A stretch of 17,146 nt of DNA from JBOHWJ01 sp050736615 (GTDB taxonomy: Bacteria; Desulfobacterota; Binatia; Binatales; Binataceae). The notes beneath the pieces are model-generated. The model did not search any database. It saw only the letters and a list, made by a program, of their open reading frames with translations, and was not told the origin of the DNA. Positions 1 to 6,744 of the stretch are shown piece by piece (the first letter of the stretch is position 1; every line of letters starts with the position of its first letter). The position numbers were made by a program, and so were the translations under genes. The DNA is taken from assembly GCA_050736615.1 (NCBI GenBank), contig JBOHWL010000245.1, positions 1-17,146 of the forward strand. Reading direction: 5' to 3'.

Positions 1-864
1 CGGGATGAAGTGGTTGGCATAGAAGCGGCGAAGTTCATCATAACCGAAGCCGCCGGTCATCGTCGGCACGTGGTTGACGTAAGGCTGCGCGACCATTGTG
101 GCCATGGTCGCATCGGGGTCGCGCAAATCGAATTCACACCGCGCGTGGCGCTCCCATAACCCGTCCAAATCGTAGCGCGGACCGAGCGTGCGCCGGAGCA
201 AGCCGAGCGTGCGTGATTGCGCAAGCGAGGCGGCCGAGCGCTCATAAACGTCCCGTTCCCAATTGTTGAAGCCGCGGTGAGCCTCCGGGTAGAGGTAAAT
301 CTGAAAATGATCGCCGTCCGTTAGCGCCTGCCTGATCGCTTCACATGCCGAAACTGACTCCGCATCGCCAGCAAAATGGAGCGCGAGCGGACATCCGATT
401 GGACCTGCCGCTTCGAGGTGTTGACCGACGGCATCGGGATAATAGCCCACCGCGGCATCGATTTTGACGCTCATGGCGGTCAGCCAGGCAAGCCGGCCGC
501 CAAGCCCGAATCCGAGCGTTCCGATTTTACCATTGCACGAAGGATTCGAACGCAGAGCCACAATCGCGGCGCCGATATCATCGATCGCACGTTCGCCAAG
601 ACGCGCGGCGCATTCGCGGGCAGCTTCAATCTCCTCGCGCGCGTAGCCCAGTTCGATTCCTGGCCGCTGTTGCCAATACAGGTCTGGAGCGAGCACGACG
701 TAGCCTTCTTCGGCATATAGCTCCGCCAACGCTCGGATATGGCGATTGAGGCCGAAAATCTCATGCAACAGGATGAGTCCGGGGCCGGAACCCGATGCCG
801 GCATCGCAAGATATCCGTTGAAAGCGCCGCCATTCCCGAGTGAAATCATCGTTGCAGGGATCAT
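1..864 (-). CDS. Dienelactone hydrolase family protein with start of a C-terminal SnoaL/NTF2-like extension, partial at 3' end
   Basis: Alpha/beta hydrolase of the dienelactone hydrolase (carboxymethylenebutenolidase) family, presumably cytoplasmic. ATG at 864-862 is preceded by a strong TAGGAGGA ribosome site. The reading frame is open to base 1, so 288 codons are visible and the stop lies outside the window. The N-terminal part carries the family landmarks LILLHEIFGLN (about residues 31-41) and YVVLAPDLYW. The Asp (D167 in HFAGDAES) and His (H196 in YPEAHRGFN) of the family triad are present, but the nucleophile elbow reads GFGLGG at 118-123, so the usual Cys is G120. From about residue 230 the sequence leaves the hydrolase fold (LWERHARCEF, PYVNHVPTMTGG, FYANHF), which resembles the SnoaL-like tail seen in some family members. 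It lies 266 bp downstream of the Sir2 gene on the same strand. The family call is firm; hydrolase activity is doubtful without the Cys. Confidence 0.88.
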   Translation of the reverse strand, partial: MIPATMISLGNGGAFNGYLAMPASGSGPGLILLHEIFGLNRHIRALAELYAEEGYVVLAPDLYWQQRPGIELGYAREEIEAARECAARLGERAIDDIGAAIVALRSNPSCNGKIGTLGFGLGGRLAWLTAMSVKIDAAVGYYPDAVGQHLEAAGPIGCPLALHFAGDAESVSACEAIRQALTDGDHFQIYLYPEAHRGFNNWERDVYERSAASLAQSRTLGLLRRTLGPRYDLDGLWERHARCEFDLRDPDATMATMVAQPYVNHVPTMTGGFGYDELRRFYANHFIP

Positions 865-1130
865 CTGGTTCCTCCTAACTCGATTGAAGATACGGCCGCG
901 TTCACACGGATGGTATGGCAAAAGATCGAGCGAAAGGCGACTATACCGCAACGGCTTCCGAATTGTGACGATGAAGATTGGCGAGGTTCAATTACTCGCG
1001 AGAGCAGGCGAATTTCGGTATTTCTTCACCGCACTTCAGGCCGCACTTCGGACATCATGATGCGATTGGCGCGTAGACTCCTGGCAGCATTAGTCAGCGG
1101 CGTACGGAGGAACCGTCTCGCGCGGCTTGC
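865..1130 (-). promoter_or_regulatory. Intergenic region upstream of the dienelactone hydrolase-like gene
   Basis: No convincing gene is present. Read on the minus strand, a TATAGT hexamer (plus-strand 940-945) is a possible -10 box about 75 bp before the start codon, but I see no good -35 box at standard spacing. Further upstream the nonamer CCGCACTTC occurs twice (1029-1037 and 1041-1049) with a 3-bp spacer, which could be a repeated protein-binding site. There is no clear terminator for the Sir2 gene, so read-through from it is possible. Confidence 0.25.
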
Positions 1131-1925
1131 TCAGGACAATTTGGCGCGACGGAGTTCCGAGACCGCGGCGGTCAACCGCGGCATCACTTCGCCCGTGGGA
1201 CCGCGCAGACTGGCATCGCATATCGGCGCAATTTCGGAGCCGTAGAGATTGACCTCGATGAGCTTGCCGCCGCGCTGTTTGACTTCCAAAGCGAAACCCG
1301 CCGCCGGATAAACGGTGGCGGAAGTGCCCCCGAGGATCACCAAATCCGCATTACCCGCGTGCGCGATACATTGTTCGAGCACGTCAGGCGGAATCGGTTC
1401 GCCGAATGACACCGTGTCGCTCTTCAACATCCCGCCACATTGCGCACACGACGGCGGCAGCACCGCGAGGCTCACTTCCTCGGCGCGAAAACGCTGGCCG
1501 CACTGAAGACACCTGATCAGCTTCCAGTTGCCGTGAATTTCCGCCAACGCCTTATGTCCGGCCTGACGATGAAGGTCGTCGACGTTCTGCGTGATTAGAA
1601 AACGCAGCACACCCATCGCTTCCAAATCGGCGAAGGCGTGATGGCCGGGATTGGGTTTGGCGATTTTGAGCGGACCGAACAGTTCGTCATTTTGGCGCCT
1701 GATCCGATCCTCCCAGGCTTTCTTTGGATCAGAGAGAAAGATCTGGTAGCCGTTCATCGGCGGTTCGCCATGTTTGGTCCACAGCCCGCCGGGGCCGCGA
1801 AATGGCGGAATGCCGCTTTCCACCGACATCCCGGCGCCGGTGAGCGCGATCGGATATTGCGCCTCGACGATCAGGCGCGCCGCCGCCATTATCTGATGGT
1901 TCGATGGCTGGGACTGCTCTGCCAT
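1131..1925 (-). CDS. Sir2 family NAD-dependent protein deacylase (sirtuin)
   Basis: Removes acyl groups from protein lysines using NAD, giving nicotinamide and O-acyl-ADP-ribose; cytoplasmic. At 264 aa it has the usual length of a bacterial single-domain sirtuin. The landmarks are in order: GAGMSVESGIPPFRG (30-44, NAD binding), TQNVDDLHRQAG (112-123), catalytic H131 in IHGNW, a zinc ribbon of two Cys pairs (C139/C142 and C160/C163), and GTSATVYPAA near residue 200. The position of the Tyr-x-x-Arg pair typical of class III desuccinylases reads W71-x-x-R74, so acyl preference cannot be assigned from sequence. The ATG at 1925 has GAGGAA about 8 bp upstream. It lies 52 bp downstream of the thioredoxin-like gene on the same strand, so co-transcription is likely. 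cobB-type function is possible, but orthology is not claimed. Confidence 0.95.
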   Translation of the reverse strand: MAEQSQPSNHQIMAAARLIVEAQYPIALTGAGMSVESGIPPFRGPGGLWTKHGEPPMNGYQIFLSDPKKAWEDRIRRQNDELFGPLKIAKPNPGHHAFADLEAMGVLRFLITQNVDDLHRQAGHKALAEIHGNWKLIRCLQCGQRFRAEEVSLAVLPPSCAQCGGMLKSDTVSFGEPIPPDVLEQCIAHAGNADLVILGGTSATVYPAAGFALEVKQRGGKLIEVNLYGSEIAPICDASLRGPTGEVMPRLTAAVSELRRAKLS

Positions 1926-1977
1926 TGGGATTTCCTCAAGGTTTTTCTGAAAGCCAGCGGCTGGCGGCGCCGTCGCG

Positions 1978-2958
1978 TCAACTTACGACGCAGGAGATGA
2001 AGGTAAACGCGTAACCGCTCAGACCGGGATCAAGCGCTTTGAACTGCAAACCGCCAGCCAGCACCGATTCATTCGCAACCAGATTATACATCCGCGGCCG
2101 CTCAATCGTCACGAAAGCGCGCCCATTTTCGATTTTAACGTCGGCACCCGGCCGCTGATTGGAGTCGATCACAATCTCGGCACGTGCTACGCCGCCCGGC
2201 CCGGGCGTGAGCACCAGATTCACGTCCATCGCGGTGTAGCGCAGCGCCAGCGCCGCACCGATTTCCTCCGCGCGCGCGCGTTCCGAATCGACAGTCCATC
2301 GACCGGACAAATAGACCGCGCCTTCCGCGTGACGACCGGGATCCTGATAATCGGCCACGCGATCACGCATGACTCCGGCGGGGTTACCGAATTGGCCGCG
2401 CGCATAGCCGAGGTAAAGTTCCGGTGTGACGCGATAACAAAGCGCACCCGGACGGTCGCTGTCGCGCACCGGTTCCATCGGCGCGGGCAGCACCAGCGAC
2501 GGATTCATTTCCAGGAGCAATTTTTGAATCTGGCTTTCCGTCTCATGGTAAAGCCCTTCACCGAAATGGTAGTAGCGCAAACGCCCCTGCGGATCGGCAA
2601 GATATTTCGCCGGCCAGTAACGGTTCGAATAAGCGCGCCAAATGGCATAGCCGTTATCCAGCACGATCGGATATTCGAGGCTGAAATTTTTGATCGCCGC
2701 AATCACGTTCGCGCGCTCGCGCGCGAAACTGAACTCAGGCGCGTGCACGCCGATCACGACGAGCCCGTGCGCATGATAGCGGCGATGCCATTCGGCGACG
2801 TAGGACAGCGTGCGCAGGCAGTTTACACAGGTGTAATCCCAAAAATCGATCAAGACCACCGCTTTGCCGCGCAGCTCGTCGAGGCTGAGCGGTCCGCCTT
2901 GCAGCCATTCGCCGTCGCCCAATGATGGGGCCAAAATAGTCTCGCTGATTTGCGGCAT
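1978..2958 (-). CDS. Thioredoxin-fold protein with DipZ-type C-terminal domain
   Basis: A 326-aa thiol-disulfide protein. Residues about 1-150 form a TlpA/redoxin-like domain with the redox motif TCVNC (C44, C47) after LIDFW, as in the WxYxCxNC motif of DipZ. The rest (about 165-326, including ELYLGYARGQFGNP, YLSGRW and VTIERPRMYNLV) matches the carbohydrate-binding-like C-terminal domain of DipZ. The CcdA-like membrane domain of full DipZ is absent, and no signal peptide or membrane segment is visible, so the protein is predicted to be soluble and cytoplasmic. The start at 2958 is preferred over the in-frame ATG at 2973 because the GGGAGGT ribosome site lies between them, with correct spacing only for the downstream ATG. 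It heads a likely operon with the Sir2 gene 52 bp downstream. Its electron donor is unknown. Confidence 0.88.
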   Translation of the reverse strand: MPQISETILAPSLGDGEWLQGGPLSLDELRGKAVVLIDFWDYTCVNCLRTLSYVAEWHRRYHAHGLVVIGVHAPEFSFARERANVIAAIKNFSLEYPIVLDNGYAIWRAYSNRYWPAKYLADPQGRLRYYHFGEGLYHETESQIQKLLLEMNPSLVLPAPMEPVRDSDRPGALCYRVTPELYLGYARGQFGNPAGVMRDRVADYQDPGRHAEGAVYLSGRWTVDSERARAEEIGAALALRYTAMDVNLVLTPGPGGVARAEIVIDSNQRPGADVKIENGRAFVTIERPRMYNLVANESVLAGGLQFKALDPGLSGYAFTFISCVVS

Positions 2959-3336
2959 GCGGCGACCTCCCATGTGCCAGGCTATGCGCTCTCTCAGGCG
3001 CGCAGCCGTGATTGGCGTCTATTAATTGCCGCGCCGTTTCAAGGCTTGCGTGACGCCAGGTATCACTTTCGGAAAACCCTTACCTTCAAGCTTGTCCTTG
3101 ATGTAACTGTCCAGTCCGTGAACCATATAATGCGAATGGGCATTGCGAATAGAGTTGCTGAAGCCCATCGCGTCCTATGCGGAATTCGCGCCCACTTGGC
3201 TATTCTAAGCGTGAAGGGGTCATTTCCCACAATCTCACGAGCAATCCTATTTGTCATTCTGAACAGAATCCGCCATTAGCGCAGCCGCGGGCGGAGCGAG
3301 CACACCAGGCGGAGCGAAGCTGAGCCGAGCGCATTA

Positions 3337-3355
3337 GCGAAGCCGAAGGCTTCGC
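3337..3355. repeat. Perfect 8-bp hairpin inside the element
   Basis: GCGAAGCC (3337-3344), loop GAA, GGCTTCGC (3348-3355). It is a compact stable stem-loop on either strand and lacks a following T-run, so it is not a standard terminator. Confidence 0.75.
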
Positions 3356-3408
3356 GAGTAGGCGAGTCTTTATCTTGGCCGAAGGCTCGCGGACTCGCCC
3401 GCCCCACG

Positions 3409-3489
3409 GAGCTGCGTTCAGGAATGCGAGCCCGCGAGTCGCGTTCAAGAGAGCGAGTCTGCGAGCTGCGTTTCAGGAAGTGAAGAATC
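3409..3489. repeat. Degenerate 27-bp tandem repeat, three units
   Basis: Units at 3409-3435, 3436-3462 and 3463-3489 share the pattern GAGYYGCGTTCARGA followed by GCGAGYCYGC in the first two copies; the third has drifted and contains one extra T. The array lies within the MITE-like element. Confidence 0.65.
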
Positions 3490-3531
3490 CCGGTAAAAAG
3501 CCCGCAATGTCAAAAAGATCCGGGATTCTTC
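3482..3531. repeat. Perfect 12-bp inverted repeat with 26-nt spacer
   Basis: GAAGAATCCCGG (3482-3493) pairs exactly with CCGGGATTCTTC (3520-3531). It forms a large hairpin near the right end of the element and overlaps the last tandem unit. Confidence 0.75.
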
Positions 3532-3666
3532 GCTGCGCTCGGAATGACAGAAAGCAAACGCCATTGTCTCATCTTCAAGCCGCTCGCGCGCGACGACCGG
3601 ATTAACGAAACTCAGCCGGCACGCTTGTTCGGCGCCAATGAAGCGGTCGATTGAGCGTGAGACGAG

Positions 3667-3944
3667 CTAAGTTGTCGCGAATTTTAAATAACCAGGCGGG
3701 CATTCAGGCATCCTCGCAAGCAAACAGTCATGCGTTTACTGAATAATTCAACGATTCGCTGTGGGTCAAATCGGCGGCTTTTCGCAGGCGTTAGTCTCTA
3801 CGGACGCCGACCGGAAAACCCCGGCGGGATTTGCTCGATCGCGCCGGGTCGTCGTTGATTATCTGTCAGGTAATTGATGACGCGCACGCATTTGAGCAAC
3901 AAATGGCTCATCATCGTCCATCTAATCGGCAAGGAGAGTTGTTT
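3667..3944. other. Intergenic stretch upstream of the thioesterase, no supported gene
   Basis: Contains stop-riddled sequence and no recognisable protein. The part nearest 3667 may be degraded 5' crotonase sequence: the minus strand at about 3711-3670 encodes MPECPPGYLKFATT before the TAG. The plus strand frame of the thioesterase is open from 3831, but the codons before 3945 are not family-like. An AT-rich patch (GAATTTTAAATAA, about 3679-3691) is present, but no promoter with both boxes could be assigned. Confidence 0.4.
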
Positions 3945-4346
3945 ATGGAACTGGATTCGCGTTTTGAAGAGGGGTTTGTGCCGTTCGCGCGGATGCTGGG
4001 GATCAAATTCACCTCGGCGACGCCCGAACGGGTCACGGCGGAGATGATCGTCCGTGACGATATGTGTACCAGACCGGCGGTCCTGCATGGCGGCGCGATG
4101 ATGGCGCTTGCCGATTCTTTGGGCGCTTTCGCGACTGTGCTTAATTTGCGCGGCGACGACAGCACCACCACCCTGGAATCCAAAACAAACTTTTTCGCGC
4201 CCGCGCCCGTTGGTGGCAAAGTTATTGGCGAATGCCTCCCGTTGCATCGCGGCCGGCGCACGATGGTGTGGCAAACGCGGATCAGTTCGGAAACTGGGCG
4301 CTTGCTCGCCCTTGTCACGCAAACCCAGATGGTGCTTCAAAGTTAA
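3945..4346 (+). CDS. PaaI-type hotdog-fold acyl-CoA thioesterase
   Basis: A 133-aa single hotdog domain, predicted to hydrolyse an acyl-CoA (often aryl or medium-chain) in the cytoplasm. The PaaI-family signature is clear: the VLHGG segment with H48-G49-G50, then LADSLG with D57 on the long helix, then the STTTLESKTNFFAPAPVG strand (73-90). The start at 3945 is chosen because AAGGAGAG lies about 8 bp upstream and the protein then has the family length; an upstream in-frame start at 3831 would add 38 unrelated residues. The divergent neighbour is the crotonase remnant, and a GNAT gene follows 211 bp downstream on the same strand. The substrate is not predictable from sequence. Confidence 0.9.
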   Translation: MELDSRFEEGFVPFARMLGIKFTSATPERVTAEMIVRDDMCTRPAVLHGGAMMALADSLGAFATVLNLRGDDSTTTLESKTNFFAPAPVGGKVIGECLPLHRGRRTMVWQTRISSETGRLLALVTQTQMVLQS

Positions 4347-4487
4347 TCGTGGGGCCTCGCGATTAGCCATCCGAACGCATCTCACGCGTCGAGCGGCGAA
4401 GCCCAATGGAATTTGTCATCGCGCACTGTGAATCGAAATGGAACTCGTCAGGCGACGCACGCGCGTACCCGGCAGGTCAGGTGTGAA

Positions 4488-4568
4488 ATGAACGAAGCAG
4501 TCATGGCTCCGGAGGAACGGTTGACGGCAGCTATCGCGCGGATTAACTCGGTTTCCGATGAGTGTTGA
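4488..4568 (+). CDS. Possible small ORF (26 aa) overlapping the GNAT start
   Basis: ATG at 4488 opens a short frame with N-terminus MNEAVMAPEERLTAAIARIN that ends at TGA 4566-4568, eleven bases inside the GNAT gene. An AGGTCAGG-like ribosome site precedes it. The GNAT gene has only one possible start (4558) and no good ribosome site of its own, so translation of this frame could feed it by re-initiation. There is no recognisable homology, and the frame may be fortuitous in GC-rich DNA. Confidence 0.25.
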   Translation: MNEAVMAPEERLTAAIARINSVSDEC

Positions 4569-4995
4569 ATTTCGGATCATCGAAATTCACGACCGTGCGC
4601 AAATCGAGCGCGCGCACGCGATCCGGCGGCGCGTGTTTATCGAGGAGCAGCACGTGCCCGAGGAACTTGAGCTCGACGAAGACGACGCGCGCGCGTTGCA
4701 CGTTCTCGCGCTCGACGCGTCCGATACGGCGGTTGGATGCGGGCGGATGGTCGCACACGGCGATGAGGTAAAAATCGGACGCATGGCGGTTCTGCGCGAA
4801 AGACGCGGCCAGGGAATTGGACGGCGCATCCTCGAATTTCTGATGGAGGCCGCGAAGGCGCGCGGCTACTGCGGCGCCATGCTGCACGCGCAAGTCGCGG
4901 TCGAGGGCTTTTACCGCAAAAGTGGTTATCGATCGATTGGAGACGTCTTCGAGGAAGCCGGCATCATGCATCGCCTGATGCGGCGAGATTTGTAA
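4558..4995 (+). CDS. GNAT family N-acetyltransferase
   Basis: A 145-aa single GNAT domain using acetyl-CoA; cytoplasmic. The family order is complete: IRRRVFIEEQHVPEELELDE (22-41), typical of the ElaA/YjdJ-like group, then VGCGRM, then KIGRMAVLRERRGQGIG (72-88), where R83-G84-Q85-G86-I87-G88 is the pyrophosphate-binding motif A, then LHAQVAVEGFYRKSGY (109-124), where the FYRKSGY stretch is motif B. No other start is possible, since a stop lies in frame at 4522 and no start codon falls between. A recognisable ribosome site is missing just upstream. It is convergent with the alpha/beta hydrolase gene, 23 bp away. The acceptor substrate is unknown; small amines or amino-sugar-type metabolites are possible. 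Confidence 0.9.
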   Translation: MSVEFRIIEIHDRAQIERAHAIRRRVFIEEQHVPEELELDEDDARALHVLALDASDTAVGCGRMVAHGDEVKIGRMAVLRERRGQGIGRRILEFLMEAAKARGYCGAMLHAQVAVEGFYRKSGYRSIGDVFEEAGIMHRLMRRDL

Positions 4996-5018
4996 TCCGG
5001 ATTCCCGACCCGACCCGA

Positions 5019-5846
5019 TCATTCGAGTCCGCGGACAAACGCCTCAATCACCGCGGTTAGTTCACGCGGACGTTCAAGCAGGACATGATGATGCGCGTCA
5101 GAGATCTCCGTCAAACGCACCATCGGATTCGAGCCGGCGGCGCCGGCGGCGGCGTCCGCCGTCATGATGCGGCTTTTTTCGCCGCGTATCAGCAGCGTCG
5201 GGATGGTCACGGCCTTTAGGGCCTCGGCCACTTTGAGCCCGTCACCGCCAAAAAAGCTCTCGCGATCGAACTTCAGCGTATAGCGGCCGTCTTCGGTACG
5301 TTCCAGGCTCCTTTCCGCAATCCTCGCCAGCGTGGAGACCGGGATTTCGCCCTCTTTCGGCATCAGGCGAAAGCGTGACCTCGCGGTCTCGAGATCGGGA
5401 TAGGCGATGATTGGAAGCGACTTCAGTCGCCGAAGATAACGGTCACGCCTGGCGGAGGAGTTAATCGCGACATCGATTGCGATAATGGCGCGGGCCGCTA
5501 CCGGATAAAGCAAAGCGAAGGCGAGTGCGACTATCCCGCCCATGCTATGGCCGGCGACCACCGGCCTTGGTAAACCGGCACCATCGATGAGGCGCTCCAG
5601 ATCGGCAGCATAATCCACCGGTTGATAAGCGGGCGGCCGCACCCATTCGCTGTCGCCATGACCGCGCAAGTCGAGCGCCACCAGCCGGAGTTCGTCCTGA
5701 TCCGCCAGGGCTGCCAACGGCTCCCACCACCACGCGTTAGCCGAATTGCCGTGCAGTAGCACGACGCATGCGCGCCCGCGCGGATTCCATTCAAGGAAAT
5801 GCAGCCGCGACGTCCCGGAAACGAAATGACTCCGCGGCATGGTCAT
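5019..5846 (-). CDS. Alpha/beta hydrolase, second gene of a tandem pair
   Basis: A 275-aa soluble alpha/beta-fold hydrolase. Visible landmarks are the oxyanion-hole motif LLHGNS (30-35), ALDLRGHGDS (57-66), the nucleophile elbow GHSMGG with Ser101, and a His cluster H252-H254 ahead of LLERP where the catalytic His falls. Its ATG at 5846 overlaps the TGA of the upstream hydrolase (ATGA, 5843-5846), indicating translational coupling. It resembles its upstream neighbour in the WWW/HWW segment, the RGHGDS and GHSMGG motifs and the triple-His tail, so the two look like an ancient tandem duplication. The substrate (ester, lactone or C-C bond) cannot be told from sequence. Confidence 0.9.
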   Translation of the reverse strand: MTMPRSHFVSGTSRLHFLEWNPRGRACVVLLHGNSANAWWWEPLAALADQDELRLVALDLRGHGDSEWVRPPAYQPVDYAADLERLIDGAGLPRPVVAGHSMGGIVALAFALLYPVAARAIIAIDVAINSSARRDRYLRRLKSLPIIAYPDLETARSRFRLMPKEGEIPVSTLARIAERSLERTEDGRYTLKFDRESFFGGDGLKVAEALKAVTIPTLLIRGEKSRIMTADAAAGAAGSNPMVRLTEISDAHHHVLLERPRELTAVIEAFVRGLE

Positions 5847-6658
5847 TCGAACTGCGCGACAAATTGATCGAGCGCGGCGACCAGTCCGCGTGGATTATCG
5901 AGCATCACGTGATGATGCGAATCGCGCACCTCGGCCAGGCTTCCATGCGGCATCTTGCCAACCATTTTGCGCACGTAATCCCCGTCAAGCACACTATGGT
6001 CGGGCTTGACGAATAATGCCGGACAACGAATCTCGGCCAATCCCGGCCAGGCGTCGAGCGGCTCACGCAGCATCGTGCGGCGGTCGGTCTTGTAATCCCA
6101 CTTGTGATCGTCGCCCTGGCGGAAGGAATGGACCGCGACGTGATGCAACACCGCCGGCATGGCCGTGGTTTCGCCGGGCAGGGTGCGGAACTTGGCACAC
6201 GCCTCTTCGAGCGAATCGTAGCGCCGTGATGGCCGCTCGGCGAATCCGCGCAGATGATGGACAGCGAAGGCCGGGTAGGTCGAAGGGCTGTCGATCATGG
6301 CCGCCGCGCGCAGCATATGACTATTCACCCCCGCAAAATACATCACGTTGTGTCCGCCCATTGAATGGCCAATCAGGATTGGCGGACCAAAGTCCCAGCC
6401 CGCGATCAGGGCCGCGAGGTCGGCCACATAATGGCGCGTGCCATAAGCCCATTGGCGCGTCCATGGGCTATCGCCGTGACCACGCTGATCGAGCGCCAGG
6501 GCGTGAAAACGGTCGGCGAATGACGGTGCGACAAAATCCCACCAATGCGCGTGCGCCGATCCGCCGTGAACGAACAGGAGCGGTGGCCGTCCCGCACCGC
6601 CGTGGTCGAGCAAATTCAGCTTCAACCCGTCGGTGCCTTCGAATGTGCGTTTCTCCAT
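5843..6658 (-). CDS. Alpha/beta hydrolase, first gene of a tandem pair
   Basis: A 271-aa alpha/beta-fold hydrolase. Landmarks are LLFVHGGSAHAHWWD (27-41, oxyanion region), ALDQRGHGDS (55-64), GHSMGGHNVMYF with Ser99 as nucleophile, an acid candidate in KPDHSVLDGD, and the His cluster H248-H250 followed by VMLDNP. The ATG at 6658 has a well placed GGAGAG. It is the leading gene of the pair; its stop overlaps the start of the downstream hydrolase. The 86-bp gap upstream is shared with the divergent TPR gene. No signal peptide is visible. Function beyond hydrolase is not assignable. Confidence 0.9.
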   Translation of the reverse strand: MEKRTFEGTDGLKLNLLDHGGAGRPPLLFVHGGSAHAHWWDFVAPSFADRFHALALDQRGHGDSPWTRQWAYGTRHYVADLAALIAGWDFGPPILIGHSMGGHNVMYFAGVNSHMLRAAAMIDSPSTYPAFAVHHLRGFAERPSRRYDSLEEACAKFRTLPGETTAMPAVLHHVAVHSFRQGDDHKWDYKTDRRTMLREPLDAWPGLAEIRCPALFVKPDHSVLDGDYVRKMVGKMPHGSLAEVRDSHHHVMLDNPRGLVAALDQFVAQFE

Positions 6659-6744
6659 AATCTCTCCATCAGCCGCGCTCTGCCTGCGAAATTACGCTTT
6701 GCAAGCGCGAACTTTCGTGCCACGATCAATGCTGATGCGTAACT
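6659..6744. promoter_or_regulatory. Divergent promoter region between the hydrolase pair and the TPR gene
   Basis: This 86-bp gap must hold start signals for both directions. A small symmetric motif, CGCTT-TGC-AAGCG (6695-6707), sits near its centre. I see no convincing -10/-35 pair on either strand. Confidence 0.3.

Larger units (their letters stand above)
3252..3549. mobile_element. MITE-like or dispersed intergenic repeat element with terminal inverted repeats
   Basis: The ends are TGTCATTCTGA (3252-3262) and, inverted, TCGGAATGACA (3539-3549), giving imperfect terminal inverted repeats around a core of about 298 bp with no transposase. The interior holds a hairpin at 3337-3355, a 27-bp tandem repeat at 3409-3489 and a 12-bp inverted repeat at 3482-3531. 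Its compositionally odd GAGCGAG/GCGAAG-rich sequence differs from the flanking coding DNA. The segment GATTCTTCGCTGCGCTCGG matches a well-known family of dispersed repeats that often produce spurious ORFs (CHSERSEE / LRCARND). The element is bounded on both sides by crotonase remnants. No unambiguous target-site duplication is visible, so its mode of insertion is unproven. Confidence 0.6.
3022..3666 (-). pseudogene. Enoyl-CoA hydratase/isomerase (crotonase) remnant, disrupted
   Basis: Three pieces read as the C-terminal half of a crotonase, in the correct order on the minus strand. Piece 1 (3666-3550) encodes DRFIGAEQACRLSFVNPVV, the characteristic 'TGDRFIGAEEALRLGLVNRVV' region. Piece 2 (3251 to about 3205) encodes NRIAREIVGNDPFTLRIAK, the usual 'IAANDPLALRLAK' helix. 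Piece 3 (3168-3022) encodes a 48-residue tail beginning MGFSNSIRNAHSHYMVHG and ending at TAA. A MITE-like element (3252-3549) separates pieces 1 and 2; its removal joins TTC to AAT in frame. Pieces 2 and 3 are in different frames, and a TAG sits where crotonases often have Gln (NSA-stop-DAMGF). A further in-frame TAG lies at 3667-3669. The N-terminal half is not recognisable. The 48-codon tail has an ATG and AGGA upstream, but is best explained as the gene's 3' end. Confidence 0.7.

Noticed and set aside
1953..1965. GCCAG-CGG-CTGGC hairpin between the thioredoxin-like and Sir2 genes as a terminator
   Set aside because: The stem is only 5 bp and no T-run follows it on the minus strand.
3022..3168. 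A 48-codon minus-strand ORF with ATG and AGGA upstream, just before the thioredoxin-like gene, as an independent small gene
   Set aside because: Its content fits the C-terminal tail of a crotonase and continues a disrupted frame from the adjacent remnants, so a pseudogene end is the simpler reading.
3202..3232. Possible minus-strand promoter (TAGAAT with TTGTGG, 19-bp spacing)
   Set aside because: The spacing is poor, the -35 match is weak, and the site lies within recognisable crotonase coding remains.
3375..3605. A 76-codon plus-strand ORF ending in a CARNDRK-type sequence
   Set aside because: It lies in the repeat element; such peptides are classic false ORFs from this repeat family.
3798..4406. 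A 202-codon minus-strand ORF opposite the thioesterase
   Set aside because: It is antisense to a clear hotdog thioesterase and has no family motifs.
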